Of a stretch of DNA of 64,000 nucleotides, positions 54,201 through 63,175 are shown one piece after another. A model generated the notes under the pieces. The model ran no database searches. It had not been told where the DNA came from and saw only the letters and a list, made by a program, of their open reading frames with translations. The DNA is from Micrasema longulum (Eukaryota; Arthropoda; Insecta; Trichoptera; Brachycentridae): NCBI GenBank assembly GCA_022494885.1, contig JAGVSM010001179.1, positions 23,838 to 87,837 of the forward strand, given 5' to 3'. A program made the position numbers and the translations under genes. How positions within the stretch are numbered: the stretch's first letter is position 1; the number at the start of each line of letters is the position of its first letter.

Positions 54201-57200
54201 AGAGTCTCCCATCTTTCAACCCAAGAGCTAACATACTGAATAAAAGAAAAATAGTTCTTCGGAAATACTGTTCGAAATACTAGTTTACAAATACAGAATC
54301 TTCAAATAATATTTGTAATCTGCAAGCTTGTTTTAGTACTAAAAAAACGTGACTAGGTTAAAGACGTAAGATATAGTGTACTTTTTTGTATGGAGATATA
54401 AGCTGAAGTAATCAGCTAGTTTCATCAATTATACTGTCTTAAGAATTGACAAATGTCGTAAAAAATCATGATCAAGCTAGAATTTTTTGCTTTAATTGCG
54501 ATTTATTAGAATTTTTTTATCATTTTGAAGAGGCCACTTTTTTAAATTTAATTTTTTTTATTTATTTAGTTCTATGATTAACATAGTCTTATATATATTT
54601 ACAACACATTATTTACATCTATACTTATTCTAACATTATTTATCACTATTATACACTTAGTATCCTAATTTATAATATTAACTGTTTCATATGTACATTT
54701 TCATTAATTATATTCACTATTTACACTATATACCACCTAATATTTTTCACATATATACTTTTTACATTAATTTCATTTTTTATGCTTTCTGGCATTTCTT
54801 CAAATAGTTGTATTCCCTTGTACATAAGGCAGTTCTGGGACATTGCTTTTGATTTCTTTTCCAGTCTTATATTTTTAGATCCTCTTGTTGCATAGTTTCT
54901 ATGAAAGAACTCATTATTTTTTAGTTTATTTTGAAAATATCTCGGAACTATTCCTTTAATAATTTCACAGATGCCTATTTTAAATACGTGAGAGAAATAC
55001 CTGAATTTCAGTCTAACATTGAATGGGAAGTAATGTTTCAGCGTTAGTTATTGGTTGAATTTGATCATATGGTGTAAATATATATATAGTTGGATAATTT
55101 ATAAAGCGCCATTTTTGTGAAAATCACCTCAAGGGCGCTGTACAATTAATAAATATCCCAGTACGTCTTGCAGCTACAGAGCGCATGGACGGTTGGGATT
55201 CTAGTTCCTCGTTTTCAATTAAGATCAATCAAAAATTAAAACAGATAGGAGCTAGATTACAGGACGTCTTGCAGCTACAGAGCGCATAGACAGTTAGAAA
55301 TTTAGCCCCCATTTACACATTTTAAAAAATGACAAATAAATTTAGTGTATTACAAAATAATAATAATATGAATAGTAAAAGGAGTAAGATTACAACACGC
55401 CTTGCTGCTACTAAGCGCATAGACGATTGGAATTCTAGACCCCGTTGACAAAATTAAGGTATTTTAAAGTTGATATATTAAAGCTAGATAACCAATCATC
55501 GTGCAGCTACAAAGCGCATGGATGAGAGGAATTTCAGCAAAGTTAAAACAATATCAATAAATTTATAAAAAATAGAGTATAGTAGTAAATTGGTCAAGTG
55601 TTCGTACCAAGAAGTAAGCAATAAAAAACTAAATAAATCAAACACTGTTTCAACTCCATGGTTAACAAAGGGAGATAGATATCCGAAGAGAAGCTTTTGT
55701 AGACAGTAGGTAGATACCGTCGCCATGTGGCCCGCTGGCTAGTAGATAGTTTCTGGAAACGCACGTGTGTAGTACTACTCGTATTATGATGAAAATGCAT
55801 ATCGACACGTCGGTAGATGAAAATTTGCCATACCAAGGAAGGTTCGTATAGTAGAAAAGTTAAATATACCTTCTCGGTATGCACTGATGAAGATAGTGTT
55901 TGTAGTTACGGCCCAGAAGTGTGTCGATGCTTCTTTTATGTACAGTCGACTCGCATCCAGCACCTTCGTACATTGGAGCAACTATTCCCAATGTCAGAAT
56001 GATTCAATATCTCCAATGAGGAATTCCACTGTTTTCTAAATCTTTTTTTCTATTAGCGTACTATTTAACTAAGCAAATATATATATATATATATATATAT
56101 TTTTGTGCATTATTTACAAAGATATGATTTTTGAAAGTTACATTTATCAAATACCGCGTCAAATGACTGTAATCAGTGTGTCACTTTTCAGTAGTGACGT
56201 CATGAAACGGTTGGCGTTCTTACTTTCACTGACCTGACAAGAATCTATGGAATATTGCTTTGATTACTTCATTTAGTTGATCGTAATTTGCTCGTTTCTA
56301 TGTTATGGTTGTTTTTACGAACGCTTCGATTTAGAAAAACCTAGAAAGTTGACATAATCTCTGGTTGAAATGTCGAAATTATATTTAAAAAACGTTTCTT
56401 ACAAGGTGCAAAAGCGGAAACCGGAAATACTACACGTAGATATAAGGAAGGAGTGACGTCATTATTTACGATTTTAAAATGAATACTATTTTTAACATTT
56501 TTTATTTATTTTTTCATGCGTTTTTGAGATATTTCATCCTACTCCGAAATTTTTAAATATTCACGTGTACACGAAAACATTTTTAAAATTTAATTTCGGG
56601 TTGGGCTGGAATTCCTCATTATTGAAGTTGACGATGGAATAGATCTTTATTGACTGATGATTCCTCGATCTCCAGCCACTTGGACAGCAGGTTCAAACTC
56701 CTCGGAAGCGGAGTGCTGTACATCAGCACCGTCATGGAAGCCGACGCGGGCTCGTATCAGTGTCGAGCGGACAACAGAGAGGACTCCCTTGATGCCACGG
56801 CAATCCTGGACGTTCAGGTATGAATGATCTGAAATTCCTACCGTTCTTATGCAAATGGGCTCCTTTGTCAAAATATCATTTGCCAACTATTCTACATATT
56901 CTCTATAAGACAAGAATTCCACAAATATCGATCGCTTGATTATGGGGCACCCCTGAGAGTCTCCCATTTCTCAACCCATGAGCTAACCAACTGATTGAAT
57001 AATCCGAAATTCTCGCCGCTTTTAACCGAGTCTGTATGGTCTGTCAACATCCATCAGACCGTCCAACATTACCTCCCCTTCCTCATTAAGAAAAGACTAA
57101 AAAATTAATCAATTTGTACTCTCAGGTTCCTCCGAGGTTCGAAAAGCGTCCCGTGGACACCTCCGCCCTGGAGCGCCAAGACGTAGAGCTGCTGTGTGAG

Positions 57201-60200
57201 GTGTACGGCCGCCCCGAACCCATCGTCCGCTGGCTGAAGAACGGAGAGGTCATCACCCCCAACAACCACGACATGGCACTCGTCGGAGGGTAAGTCTCAC
57301 CAAAAACGAGAAAACTTTTTTAATTTTTTTTTTTTTTTACTTAGTTTCATGATCAACATAATCTATAGTCCTTAAAATATAGCTTGATTAGCAGCAAAAG
57401 TGACGACATAACTTTGTAGTAACGTCTAAGGAGTGATTTATATTGACACACGAAAAATCATTTGTATCTGGCGTGTAAATTAATTTTTTTAATGCTTGAC
57501 ATATAAATCAACATAAATATATAAAATTAGCTTTAAAACTAAAAAAAAGTCAAATTAACCTTAACATATTACAACAGACATGAAGAACATTTAAGAGATG
57601 GTAATATAGAAGTCTAGGTATCTACAGGGCTTATGACCTGTCAATGGCTGGTTTAAGTGGCCACTTTACACACTGTGTAACATTCACCATTCTGCCTATA
57701 TTTGAACATCTATATTCCTTCGATTCTTCCATCTGTTGATGTTTGTGAAGTTAAAGAGCTGAAGAAGAGTTTCAGAAGAGAAAGTGTAAATGAAGAAAAG
57801 AGAAAGAGAAGAGTGTGTAACATTCACCATTCTGCCTATATTTGAACATCTATATTCCTTCGATTCTTCCATCTGTTGATGTTTGTGAAGTTAAAGAGCT
57901 GAAGAAGAGTTTCAGAAGAGAAAGTGTAAATGAAGAAAAGAGAAAGAGAAGAGTGTGTAACATTCACCATTCTGCCCATATTTGAACATCTATATTCCTT
58001 CAATTCCTTCATTTGTTGATGTTTGTGAAGTTATATAAACATCTCCCCGGGGAGTTGAATCCAGTCCTTGTCTACAAAAATTTGGACAAACTCAAAATAT
58101 TGTTGATAAAATAAACCTAATTATTAAAGATGTTCTTACAAGGTTACGTCATTTTGCAAAAACGTTCAGATGGATCAAATTGATCAATGTAAATTGATTG
58201 AATAAAAAAATAATTCATTCGATGTTGTTCATGAAAAAAGTATAAATGTCTTATTTTTTGGTCTTAAATACACTATAATAGGCTTGTTTTTGCATTTTTA
58301 TATCAATTTTCGGAAACAGAGTTTCATGTTTGCATGAAAAAACTGATAAAATCGATTTGTTCGGTACATGATCAGTGATCAGTAATTTCCCACCACTAGT
58401 GACATTAATTTGGCAGCTGTCATTTTAATCAAGCTATATTTTAAGAACTATAATATCCAGTCGAACTTGGTTGTAACGATCACAAAGGCTGAAATCACTT
58501 AACAATTTTTATACTTAAATATCGATCTTAATTACTCCCTAGGGAGTGAAACCCGGCCTGTCTACAAACATTTGGACCTACTCGAAACATTTTTAACTCT
58601 GTCGTTTGTTCTCTCAGTTACAATCTTCGCATCCAAGGGCTGATGGCTGTCGACGAGGGCATGTTCCAGTGCGTGGCGTCCAACGCGGCCGGGAACATAC
58701 AGGCCTCGGCACGCCTCAATGTCCTCTCCGCTGGTAAGCCGCGGCCATATGCACTAGCCATTAGAAAGCGAAACAGACATTAGATATTTTTAAAGAGATT
58801 AATGGTTATTTTAGAGTCAATGAATGTTTTTTTTTTTAAAGTTAAAAATGAGAACAACTTTTTTGCTTTAATCAATTCCGAGCCAAAGTAGGTAAGACAG
58901 GTGTTCTGGAAAATGATTAGGGCTATGTAGTATAAATTTACTCTTAGGCCCTTAGCCCTATCCTACTTATAGGATAAATTTACTCTTAGGCCCTTAGCCC
59001 TATCCTACTTATAGGATAAATTTACTCTTAGGCCCTTAGCCCTATCCTACTTATAGGATAAATTTACTCTTAGGCCCTTAGCCCTATCCTACTTATAGGA
59101 TAAATTTACTCTTAGGCCCTTAGCCCTATCCTACTTATAGGATAAATTTACTCTTAGGCCCTTAGCCCTATCCTAGTTATAGGATAAATTTACTACTAAG
59201 ACCATGTAGGATCAATTTACTGTTAGGGCTATGTAGGATATATTTACTGTTAGGACTATGTAGGATAAATTTACTACTAAGACCATGTAGGATCAATTTT
59301 CTGTTAGGGCTATGTAGGATATATTTACTGTTAGGACTATGCAGGATAAATTTGCTATTAAGGCTATGTAGGATAAATTTACTTTTAAGGCTATGTTGGA
59401 TGAACTTTCTATTAGTGCGTAGGATAAATTTACTATTAGAATTACATATGTAGGTTAAATTTCTATTAAGGCTATGTAGGATTAATATACATTATTCAAT
59501 AAAATATACATATTACTACAATATTAATACATTATAAAGAAAACAAAGTATTAAGATATATTTTGTCCCGATAAACTATTCAATAATAGTTTGTCATCGG
59601 GTGCTCAGACATTAGTTTTAATTAATAATCAAATAAGAAGAGTACAGACATAATACTGTATACGTATAAAACAATAAACATAAAAAATATTTTTTTTTTT
59701 TTAAGTAAGAAAACAGAGTAAAATAATACAATTAAAATTAAAGAATAGTAATTTACTTAAATATATTTTAAATATAAGAAAAAAAAAAATAATAGACACA
59801 TATAAATAGTGTGTGCTCATAAATGTAATCAAAACAAGATAAAAAATAAATTAAACAAAGTAAAGTAAATCGAGAATTTCAATTCATATCTACAGAAAAA
59901 AAAAATTAATAAGAAAATTAAAATGTAAATGAAATAAGAAAGTAATAAAAGAAAAGAAAAGAGAAGGTTAACCCAAGAAAATAACAAAAATGTATTCAAT
60001 GAGGGATAAAAAAAAAATAATTAAAAAATGTATTACATAAATAATAAATCAATATAGGAACGTTTTATCTACTAACCACTTACGTAATAGAAACTCAATT
60101 TTATTTTTACTATGACATGTTTTCATGTCAAGTGGCAACAAATTAAATACTTTTGGAACAATATAATCCAACGTACGTTGTCCATATTTATTTTTAAGTT

Positions 60201-62484
60201 TTGGTACTACTAGGCCATCAACAGATGTAAATCTTGTTAGATAGCTGTGTTCTAATTTATTTTTATTTATCGAGCTGAACATCTGTTGGATAATAATTTT
60301 GCTCCATAAAATACCGCTAAGAGCTGGTAAAACATTTGATTTATTATACATAAATGGGGTATTATTCCTCTAATTGTATACATAATTGGGTGCAATCAAT
60401 TTGACAAGTGCATTTTGAACATTTTGTACATATTTAATGTTTGTTGTTATTATTAGAATTACATATGTAGGATAAATTTACTATTAGAATTACATATATA
60501 GGATAAATTTACTATTAAGGCTAGGCTATTAGGACCACGTAGGATTAACTTACTGTTAGGGCTATGTAGGATATATTTACTGTTAGGACTATGTAGGATA
60601 AATTTACTATTAAGGCTATGTAGGATAAATTAACTATTAAGGCTATGTAAGATAAATTGACTTTTAGGGCTGTTTCGGATACATTTACTTTTAGGACTGT
60701 GTCGGATGAATTTACTATTAGGGCTATGTAGGATAAATGGACTATTCAGGCTATGTAGGATAAATTTACTATTTGGGCTATGTAGGATATATTTAACGCC
60801 GGGGTGTGGTCCCATGGCTACTGTCGCAAACTCACAGATCGAAACTCCGAGGTTCGAACCCTGCTCTACCAAAAATTAGTTCCCATTTTCTAAATGTGAG
60901 TTATTTACAATTTGTTGACAACACTAGGAAAGTCTTACGGTATATGTAGATGCTGATTAGAAAATTATGTCACCTAAAGTAAAAAATGCACGTTTTAATA
61001 AGGTATCATTCAATATTAGATCTGGCTGTTTTCTGCAAAATGCTCATTTTAGGTTGTGTCTTTGTAAAAAGTTTTTTTACTATCAAACTTAACTCGACCT
61101 AACCTAACTTCGAATAACAAAACACTTTTTAAATTATTAAAATTAAATAGGCTATGTGGCGTTCAACTCTGCACTCAAACGTTCATTCATCGAACGGCCC
61201 AGGCATTCGGTTGAATGCTGACATTTAACGAACAGCTTAGCCCCACGGTGGAGTGGCTGATCTAACTATTTGGCGACGACATATATAATTCAATTTTGGC
61301 TGTTGAAAATTCAAATTTTTGTAAGGAAAATTCGTGTTGACCATATCAAGGAACATAAGCACGTCTCTTACTGATTAAATTTCTTAGTTTTTCTGGGTTG
61401 TTATGGCGCGTGTCGTTCGTACGCTTTGGATCGCATTACAGCGTCCATTGTCGGGCTCGATGTAGTCAACGTCGTGTAATGCGAAGCGTCGAACGACGCA
61501 ACCCAGTAATACTTATTGTATATATCTCTTGTGTTTGATAACAATTAATTTCCTATCTTGTTATTTTTTTTAGTAAGTTCTTTAGCTATTATTTATTACT
61601 TTTTATGAAGCTGCATGTTTTTTGTTGAATTTATAAATTTTTTATGTTGTTTTTGTTTTGTGATTGTATGTTTGTTTTATTTTATTGTATTTTTTTTTTT
61701 GTTAATTTATTTTATTTTTCTTTTCTTTTTTCCTTATTCCCGCCATCCCGACCACTCCTATCGGTGTCGTGTTGTGTATTATTTTTAATGTTTTTTTTTT
61801 TATTTGGAATTTTGTGTAATTTTTTTATTTAAAAACAGTCGAAAGCACTCTGAAAAAGCCTAAAACCATAAAAAATCACAAAAGCCACAAGCGAAAACTG
61901 CACCCGCCCGACTCGCTCGAAAACCACTTTCTATCCGACAACCCGGATCCGTACATGAGCGAGAAGTTACCGAAGCGAACGTTCGAGTCTTGGTACAAAC
62001 CGCCACATCAGAATTTCGACGCCGCGAAGCCGTTCGACGCGAAGTCCATTCTGACGTCTTTGAAAAGCAGCGACGGGAGCTCCGGCAGTCCGTTCATGGC
62101 GAAGATAAACGGGAAGAGAGAGATGTCGACGGGCGAGGCGTCGAGATCTCACGATACGTCGCTGGGTCACGACTTGACGGAGAGCGACGTCTTGGGGGAG
62201 GTTTCTCTGGTTTACACGTCGACCGCCGGCGGTGGTTTAAATTTGTCGAACGACACGACGACCCCCGTCTCCTTGTCGCATTTTCCCGATGTTCCCGATA
62301 ATGTAGGTGGGGCCGAGGACAATGAGGAGACCGCGGCGGCGAGGAAGACGCCGTCGGAGCCGCTGGAGTTCGCCGCGCTGATCGTCAAGGCCAGGTTCGT
62401 GACGCTGAGCTGGAGTGAGCCGCAGACGACCAACGGAGACGTTCTGGCCTATTCTGTGATCTACAAAGTCAAAGGGTTCGTCCG
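45121..62484 (+). CDS. fra: frazzled netrin receptor (DCC/neogenin family), partial
   Basis: Single-pass receptor for netrins that steers axons and migrating cells. The DCC-type ectodomain is four Ig domains, then FN3 repeats, a membrane helix and a cytoplasmic tail with P motifs. Ten exons in this window (45121-45297, 47405-47538, 49367-49521, 51243-51394, 51985-52091, 53006-53093, 56676-56817, 57126-57289, 58618-58733, 61839-62484) join in matching phases with GT-AG borders and encode about 627 codons: Ig1 to Ig4, a ~165-residue linker and the first FN3 strands. Alignment-like features of the family are LPSGALEI before Ig2's second Cys, PPRFEKRP opening Ig4, and the FN3 opening ARFVTLSW. 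The signal-peptide exon upstream and everything after the first FN3 strands are missing. One apparent frameshift lies in the first exon. Another Ig/FN3 receptor is unlikely given the domain-by-domain fit. Confidence 0.92.
45604..45856 (-). mobile_element. SINE2 within the fra intron array
   Basis: Complement of the full SINE2 body ('cctaatggtgcatagggcac', 'tgtgaaaacaccctttc') and head ('ggaaatcgaacccgagacct'). Confidence 0.85.
46193..46505 (+). pseudogene. RTE-like RT C-terminal fragment in fra intron
   Basis: Reads APIAEKLESKMRWYGHVMRR, then DIPAKTRSRGRPPATWW and TTQDRRSWRLRTRMPD (RW.GHV, GRP…TW, DR..WR). It has several stops and inserts into the pyrimidine-rich array. Confidence 0.75.
47405..47538 (+). 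CDS. fra: fra exon: Ig1 second half
   Basis: Joined as AG|A it reads RSILANGTLQLTQLGSG and then GDYQCLL (second Ig1 cysteine), ending VATVQLP. Acceptor 'cccgtctttgcag'; donor CCTA|gtaagt at 47539. Visibly GC-rich against the intron. Confidence 0.92.
47539..47759. other. fra intron, unassigned part
   Basis: No repeat recognised immediately after the donor. Confidence 0.3.
47760..48345 (-). pseudogene. LINE C-terminus and 3' UTR in fra intron
   Basis: The minus frame 48123-48335 reads VVWSPFYVNRINHIESVQHR, SLRKIAWMLG and YAEIESMLYISSLQ, a Jockey-type thumb/C-terminal region. The UTR with 'ttattaacggacattgtcca' lies to its left. Confidence 0.7.
48546..48985 (+). pseudogene. RTE-like RT C-terminus in fra intron
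   Basis: The open frame to 48960 reads KGVLRWFGHVERMDSERTAK, CRKRERPIKTWHDQV, NNRRSCMRSCVNIEEARSV and WRSILSAYLYGETA before TGA. It is a C-terminal LINE fragment of the RW.GHV type. The CVNIEEARSVCKDRV tail is shared with 19520-19600. Confidence 0.75.
48986..49366 (+). repeat. fra intron with LINE scrap
   Basis: 49155-49245 resembles, in opposite orientation, the C-terminal end at 43050-43150 ('aaaacaactacagcacaaca', 'gaatatttttctttaatgaa'). The rest is AT-rich and runs to the acceptor. Confidence 0.45.
49367..49521 (+). CDS. fra: fra exon: Ig2 first half with long Cys-Trp spacer
   Basis: Starts after 'cgttccag'. Joined as A|GT it reads SLPIFDAEPQDLTLYPRESA and FFPCSV (first Ig2 cysteine), then RSRVPAYSKPMAVTRQHH and PSGPLDVK, donor AAG|gtaata, phase 0. 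The stretch after RVPA is about 20 residues longer than usual between the Ig cysteine and the tryptophan supplied by the next exon. Confidence 0.9.
49522..50430. other. fra intron, mostly unassigned
   Basis: 49835-49920 carries a LINE 3' UTR signature ('ggaagaaattgccaatttgc', 'aataagcccgcc') like that at 27255. The rest is AT-rich. Confidence 0.4.
50431..50572. repeat. Tandem duplication, ~72-bp unit
   Basis: 'agtaggtacctaggtacttg' occurs at 50431 and 50503, each followed by related 'ttt.tg.tt.aattcc.aa.' sequence. 'ggtacctaggtacc'-type palindromes lie in each unit. Confidence 0.65.
50655..50820 (-). mobile_element. Helitron-like repeat fragment
   Basis: The complement matches 33040-33200 ('gagaatgcat', 'gatgttgttttttg', 'ttgaatgtttacaaacaaca', 'ttttactggatttttg'). 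Confidence 0.45.
50830..51060 (-). repeat. Family A repeat, partial
   Basis: Minus-sense blocks from 'gatgttcaaacatgggcaga' to the inverted head 'atttggacataatcaaacat'. Confidence 0.75.
51243..51394 (+). CDS. fra: fra exon: Ig2 second half
   Basis: Reads IQWLKNEAPIRLDATRM, TVLPSGALEIDPVGP and QDSGAYRCNV (second Ig2 cysteine), ending GGADY with AG at the donor 'ataG|gtgagt'. Contains the Ig tryptophan and the D.G.Y.C motif. The LPSGAL stretch is strongly DCC-like. Confidence 0.95.
51464..51870 (+). pseudogene. LINE C-terminal fragment, tandemly duplicated, in fra intron
   Basis: A ~224-bp segment occurs twice ('gatcctaaatggtcactatg' at 51463 and 51687). Each reads the LINE C-terminal pattern 'G.NNLPNMVV' in one frame and ends near EEMRLDRDIK. 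Same family as 34659-35260. Confidence 0.7.
51985..52091 (+). CDS. fra: fra exon: Ig2-Ig3 junction
   Basis: Acceptor 'ttttcaattttcag'. Reads RLSNKAQLTINTDLSLAE, TVTAPKFIAEPLSQTVIE and G with donor GAAG|gtgaga. Contains the A-strand of Ig3 (PKFIAEPLSQTV). Confidence 0.93.
52225..52650 (-). repeat. Family A repeat with inverted head
   Basis: 'caatattttgagtttgtcca' (52231) meets its inverse 'ttggacaaactcaaaatatt' (52307), then all minus-sense blocks follow. It lies in the intron between the Ig2-Ig3 and Ig3 exons. Confidence 0.8.
53006..53093 (+). CDS. fra: fra exon: Ig3 first half
   Basis: Acceptor 'tctgaactgttctag'. Reads GSPVAMDCAASGNPRPEIIW and LNNGVAVDL (Cys and Trp of Ig3), donor TTGAA|gtaagc. 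Confidence 0.95.
53510..53715 (+). repeat. Family A repeat, shortened
   Basis: 'ttatgacctgtcattggctg', 'ccactttacacactgtgtaa' and a tail 'ttctccatccctgttg'; the middle is deleted. Confidence 0.7.
53890..54240 (-). pseudogene. RTE-like RT fragment in fra intron
   Basis: The minus frame reads YSTEIRARLSAASRCYYGLF and KHLGSKLSKLHTRKTKTI, the RTE thumb block 'EI..R...A.RCYYGL'. It is preceded by LVYSGTEMT. The segment 54112-54235 recurs at 56868-56992 in another context. Confidence 0.7.
54370..55990 (+). repeat. Repeat B with two nested insertions
   Basis: Flanks resemble 35450-35840. Inside lie a minus-strand LINE C-terminus (54545-55035: YFQNKLKNNEFFHRNYATRG, IQLFEEMPESM) and the L2-like tail element 55077-55778. 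Confidence 0.5.
55077..55778 (-). mobile_element. L2-like tail element, near-identical to 37847-38551
   Basis: Same hairpin (55104-55139), four spaced 'gcagctac' motif variants and the same 76-codon minus frame at 55496-55726. The few differences suggest recent copying. Confidence 0.75.
56018..56617 (+). mobile_element. TIR element G, copy 2, next to fra exon
   Basis: 600 bp between GAGGAATTCCA (56018-56028) and TGGAATTCCTC (56607-56617). The interior parallels copy 1 on the opposite strand ('cgtcaaatgactgtaatcag', 'agtgacgtcatgaaacggtt', 'gaatactatttttaac'). It contains a TA microsatellite at about 56079-56101 and ends 58 bp before the next exon. Confidence 0.7.
56676..56817 (+). CDS. fra: fra exon: Ig3 second half
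   Basis: Joined as AA|C it reads NHLDSRFKLLGSGVLYIST, MEADAGSYQCRADNR and DATAILDVQ, donor CAG|gtatga. D.G.Y.C motif present. The acceptor 'ttcctcgatctccag' lies just beyond element G. Confidence 0.95.
56868..56992 (-). repeat. Short repeat shared with 54112-54235
   Basis: 'caaaatatcatttgccaact' and 'ggggcacccctgagagtctc' recur almost unchanged. Here there is no RT sequence beside it. Confidence 0.65.
57126..57289 (+). CDS. fra: fra exon: Ig4 first half
   Basis: Acceptor 'ttgtactctcag'. Reads VPPRFEKRPVDTSALERQ, VELLCEVYGRPEPIVRWLKN and GEVITPNNHDMALVG (Cys and Trp of Ig4), donor GGAGG|gtaagt. Confidence 0.96.
57565..58110 (+). repeat. Family A repeat with 140-bp internal triplication
   Basis: 'tgtgtaacattcaccattct' recurs at 57674, 57814 and 57954. 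The intervening 140 bp includes a purine-rich 'gaagaaaagagaaagagaag' run. The unit then ends in an inverted head at 58077-58100. Confidence 0.8.
58111..58530. other. fra intron, AT-rich, unassigned
   Basis: No repeat or frame recognised. Confidence 0.3.
58535..58592 (-). repeat. Family A terminal fragment beside a splice acceptor
   Basis: 'actccctagggagtgaaacc' then 'tctacaaacatttggaccta'; it ends about 25 bp before the exon at 58618. Confidence 0.65.
58618..58733 (+). CDS. fra: fra exon: Ig4 second half
   Basis: Joined as GG|T it reads GYNLRIQGLMAVDEGMFQCV, ASNAAGNIQASARLNVLSA with donor GCTG|gtaagc. Second Ig4 cysteine in MFQC. Confidence 0.96.
58929..59180. repeat. 42-bp minisatellite, six units
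   Basis: Units start at 58929, 58971, 59013, 59055, 59097 and 59139 ('aggataaatttactcttagg' then 'cccttagccctatcctac'). They are almost identical. Each contains AGGAT…ATCCT inverted ends, so a single unit can fold. Confidence 0.95.
59181..59484. repeat. Degenerate ~27-bp minisatellite
   Basis: Repeats of 'ctatgtaggataaatttact' with variable 'gttaggg'/'attaagg' linkers. It is clearly related to the 42-bp unit and continues at 60445-60795 beyond an inserted LINE. Confidence 0.85.
59485..60444 (-). pseudogene. LINE 3' end inserted in the minisatellite
   Basis: The minus frame 60049-60351 reads SYLTRFTSVDGLVVPKLKNK, YGQRTLDYIVPKVFNLLP and LRKWLVDKTFLY, a LINE C-terminus ('YGKRTL.Y..P..FN.LP'). 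The 3' UTR to 59485 matches 215-700. The same family lies at 63579-63887. Confidence 0.75.
60445..60795. repeat. Degenerate ~27-bp minisatellite, second part
   Basis: About a dozen units around 'ggctatgtaggataaattta'. Continuous in type with 59181-59484. Confidence 0.85.
60794..60922 (+). mobile_element. SINE1, degenerate
   Basis: 'ggtgtggtcccatggctact', 'gaggttcgaaccctgctcta' and 'gtgagttatttacaattt'; more diverged than the other copies. Confidence 0.65.
60923..61392. other. fra intron, unassigned
   Basis: No repeat family recognised. Confidence 0.3.
61393..61506. mobile_element. Small foldback MITE
   Basis: 'ctgggttg…gtcgttcgtacgctttggat' and, inverted, 'ctgggttgcgtcgttcgacg' pair imperfectly, including 'cgcattaca'. 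It is 114 bp with no clear target duplication. Confidence 0.55.
61839..62484 (+). CDS. fra: fra exon: Ig4-FN3 linker and start of FN3-1
   Basis: Acceptor 'atttaaaaacag', phase 1 entry. Begins VESTLKKPKTIKNHKSHKRK (very basic), then a Ser/Thr- and Asp/Glu-rich stretch (SSDGSSGSPFMAKINGKRE, DNVGGAEDNEETAAARK) and finally EFAALIVKARFVTLSW and GDVLAYSVIYKVKGFVR, the B and C strands of the first FN3 domain. Donor CCG|gtaaga at 62485, phase 2. The linker is about 165 residues, far longer than the short spacer in vertebrate DCC. Confidence 0.93.
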
Positions 62485-62579
62485 GTAAGAAAATGCATTT
62501 AAAAATATTTCTCCTTATAACTTTCAATAATCCCGAAATACGAAGTGTTATTTACCTTCATTCTAAAAAATATTTATAT

Positions 62580-63175
62580 CGTCATTTGAAGAGAGTGTAG
62601 TTTCCATATATAAAATACTGCTGTCATTTGAATCAAGTGTAGTTTTCATATATAAAATACTGCTGTCATTTGAATCAAGTGTAGTTTTCATATATAAAAT
62701 ACTGCTGTCATTTGAATCAAGTGTAGTTTTCATATATAAAATACTGCTGTCATTTGAATCAAGTGTAGTTTTCATATATAAAATACTGCTGTCATTTGAA
62801 TCAAGTGTAGTTTTCATATATAAAATACTGCTGTCATTTGAATAGTGTAGTTTCCATATATAAAATAATGCTGTCATTTGAATAGAGTGTAGTTTCCATG
62901 TATAAAATACTGCTGTCCTTTGAATCAAGTGTAGTTTTCATATATAAACTACTGCTGTCATTTGAATAGTGTAGTTTCCATATATAAAATAATGCTGTCA
63001 TTTGAATCAAGTGTAGTTTTCATATATAAAATACTGCTGTCATTTGAATAGTGTAGTTTCCATATATAAAATAATGCTGTCATTTGAATAGAGTGTAGTT
63101 TCCATATACAAAATACTGCTGTCATTTGAATAGAGAGTAGTTTCCATATATTTTCAAATTCCGCTGTCATTCGAA
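62580..63175. repeat. 42-bp minisatellite in fra intron
   Basis: About fourteen units of 'tttgaatcaagtgtagtttt' plus 'catatataaaatactgctgt' and CA. Central units are identical; outer ones lose 3-5 bases. Because 42 is a multiple of 3, the minus strand stays open as a 14-residue repeat (SNDSSILYMKTTLD). This is not evidence of coding. Confidence 0.95.

Noticed and set aside
58929..59180. CRISPR-like array (regular repeats)
   Set aside because: There are no unique spacers; the whole 42-bp unit repeats, and the context is a eukaryotic intron.
61967..62527. Several minus- and plus-strand ORFs of 67-103 codons
   Set aside because: Shadows of the frazzled linker exon in other frames.
62563..63170. 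Repeat protein of 14-residue units on the minus strand
   Set aside because: The 42-bp repeat is a multiple of three, so openness is automatic; no start context or domain.
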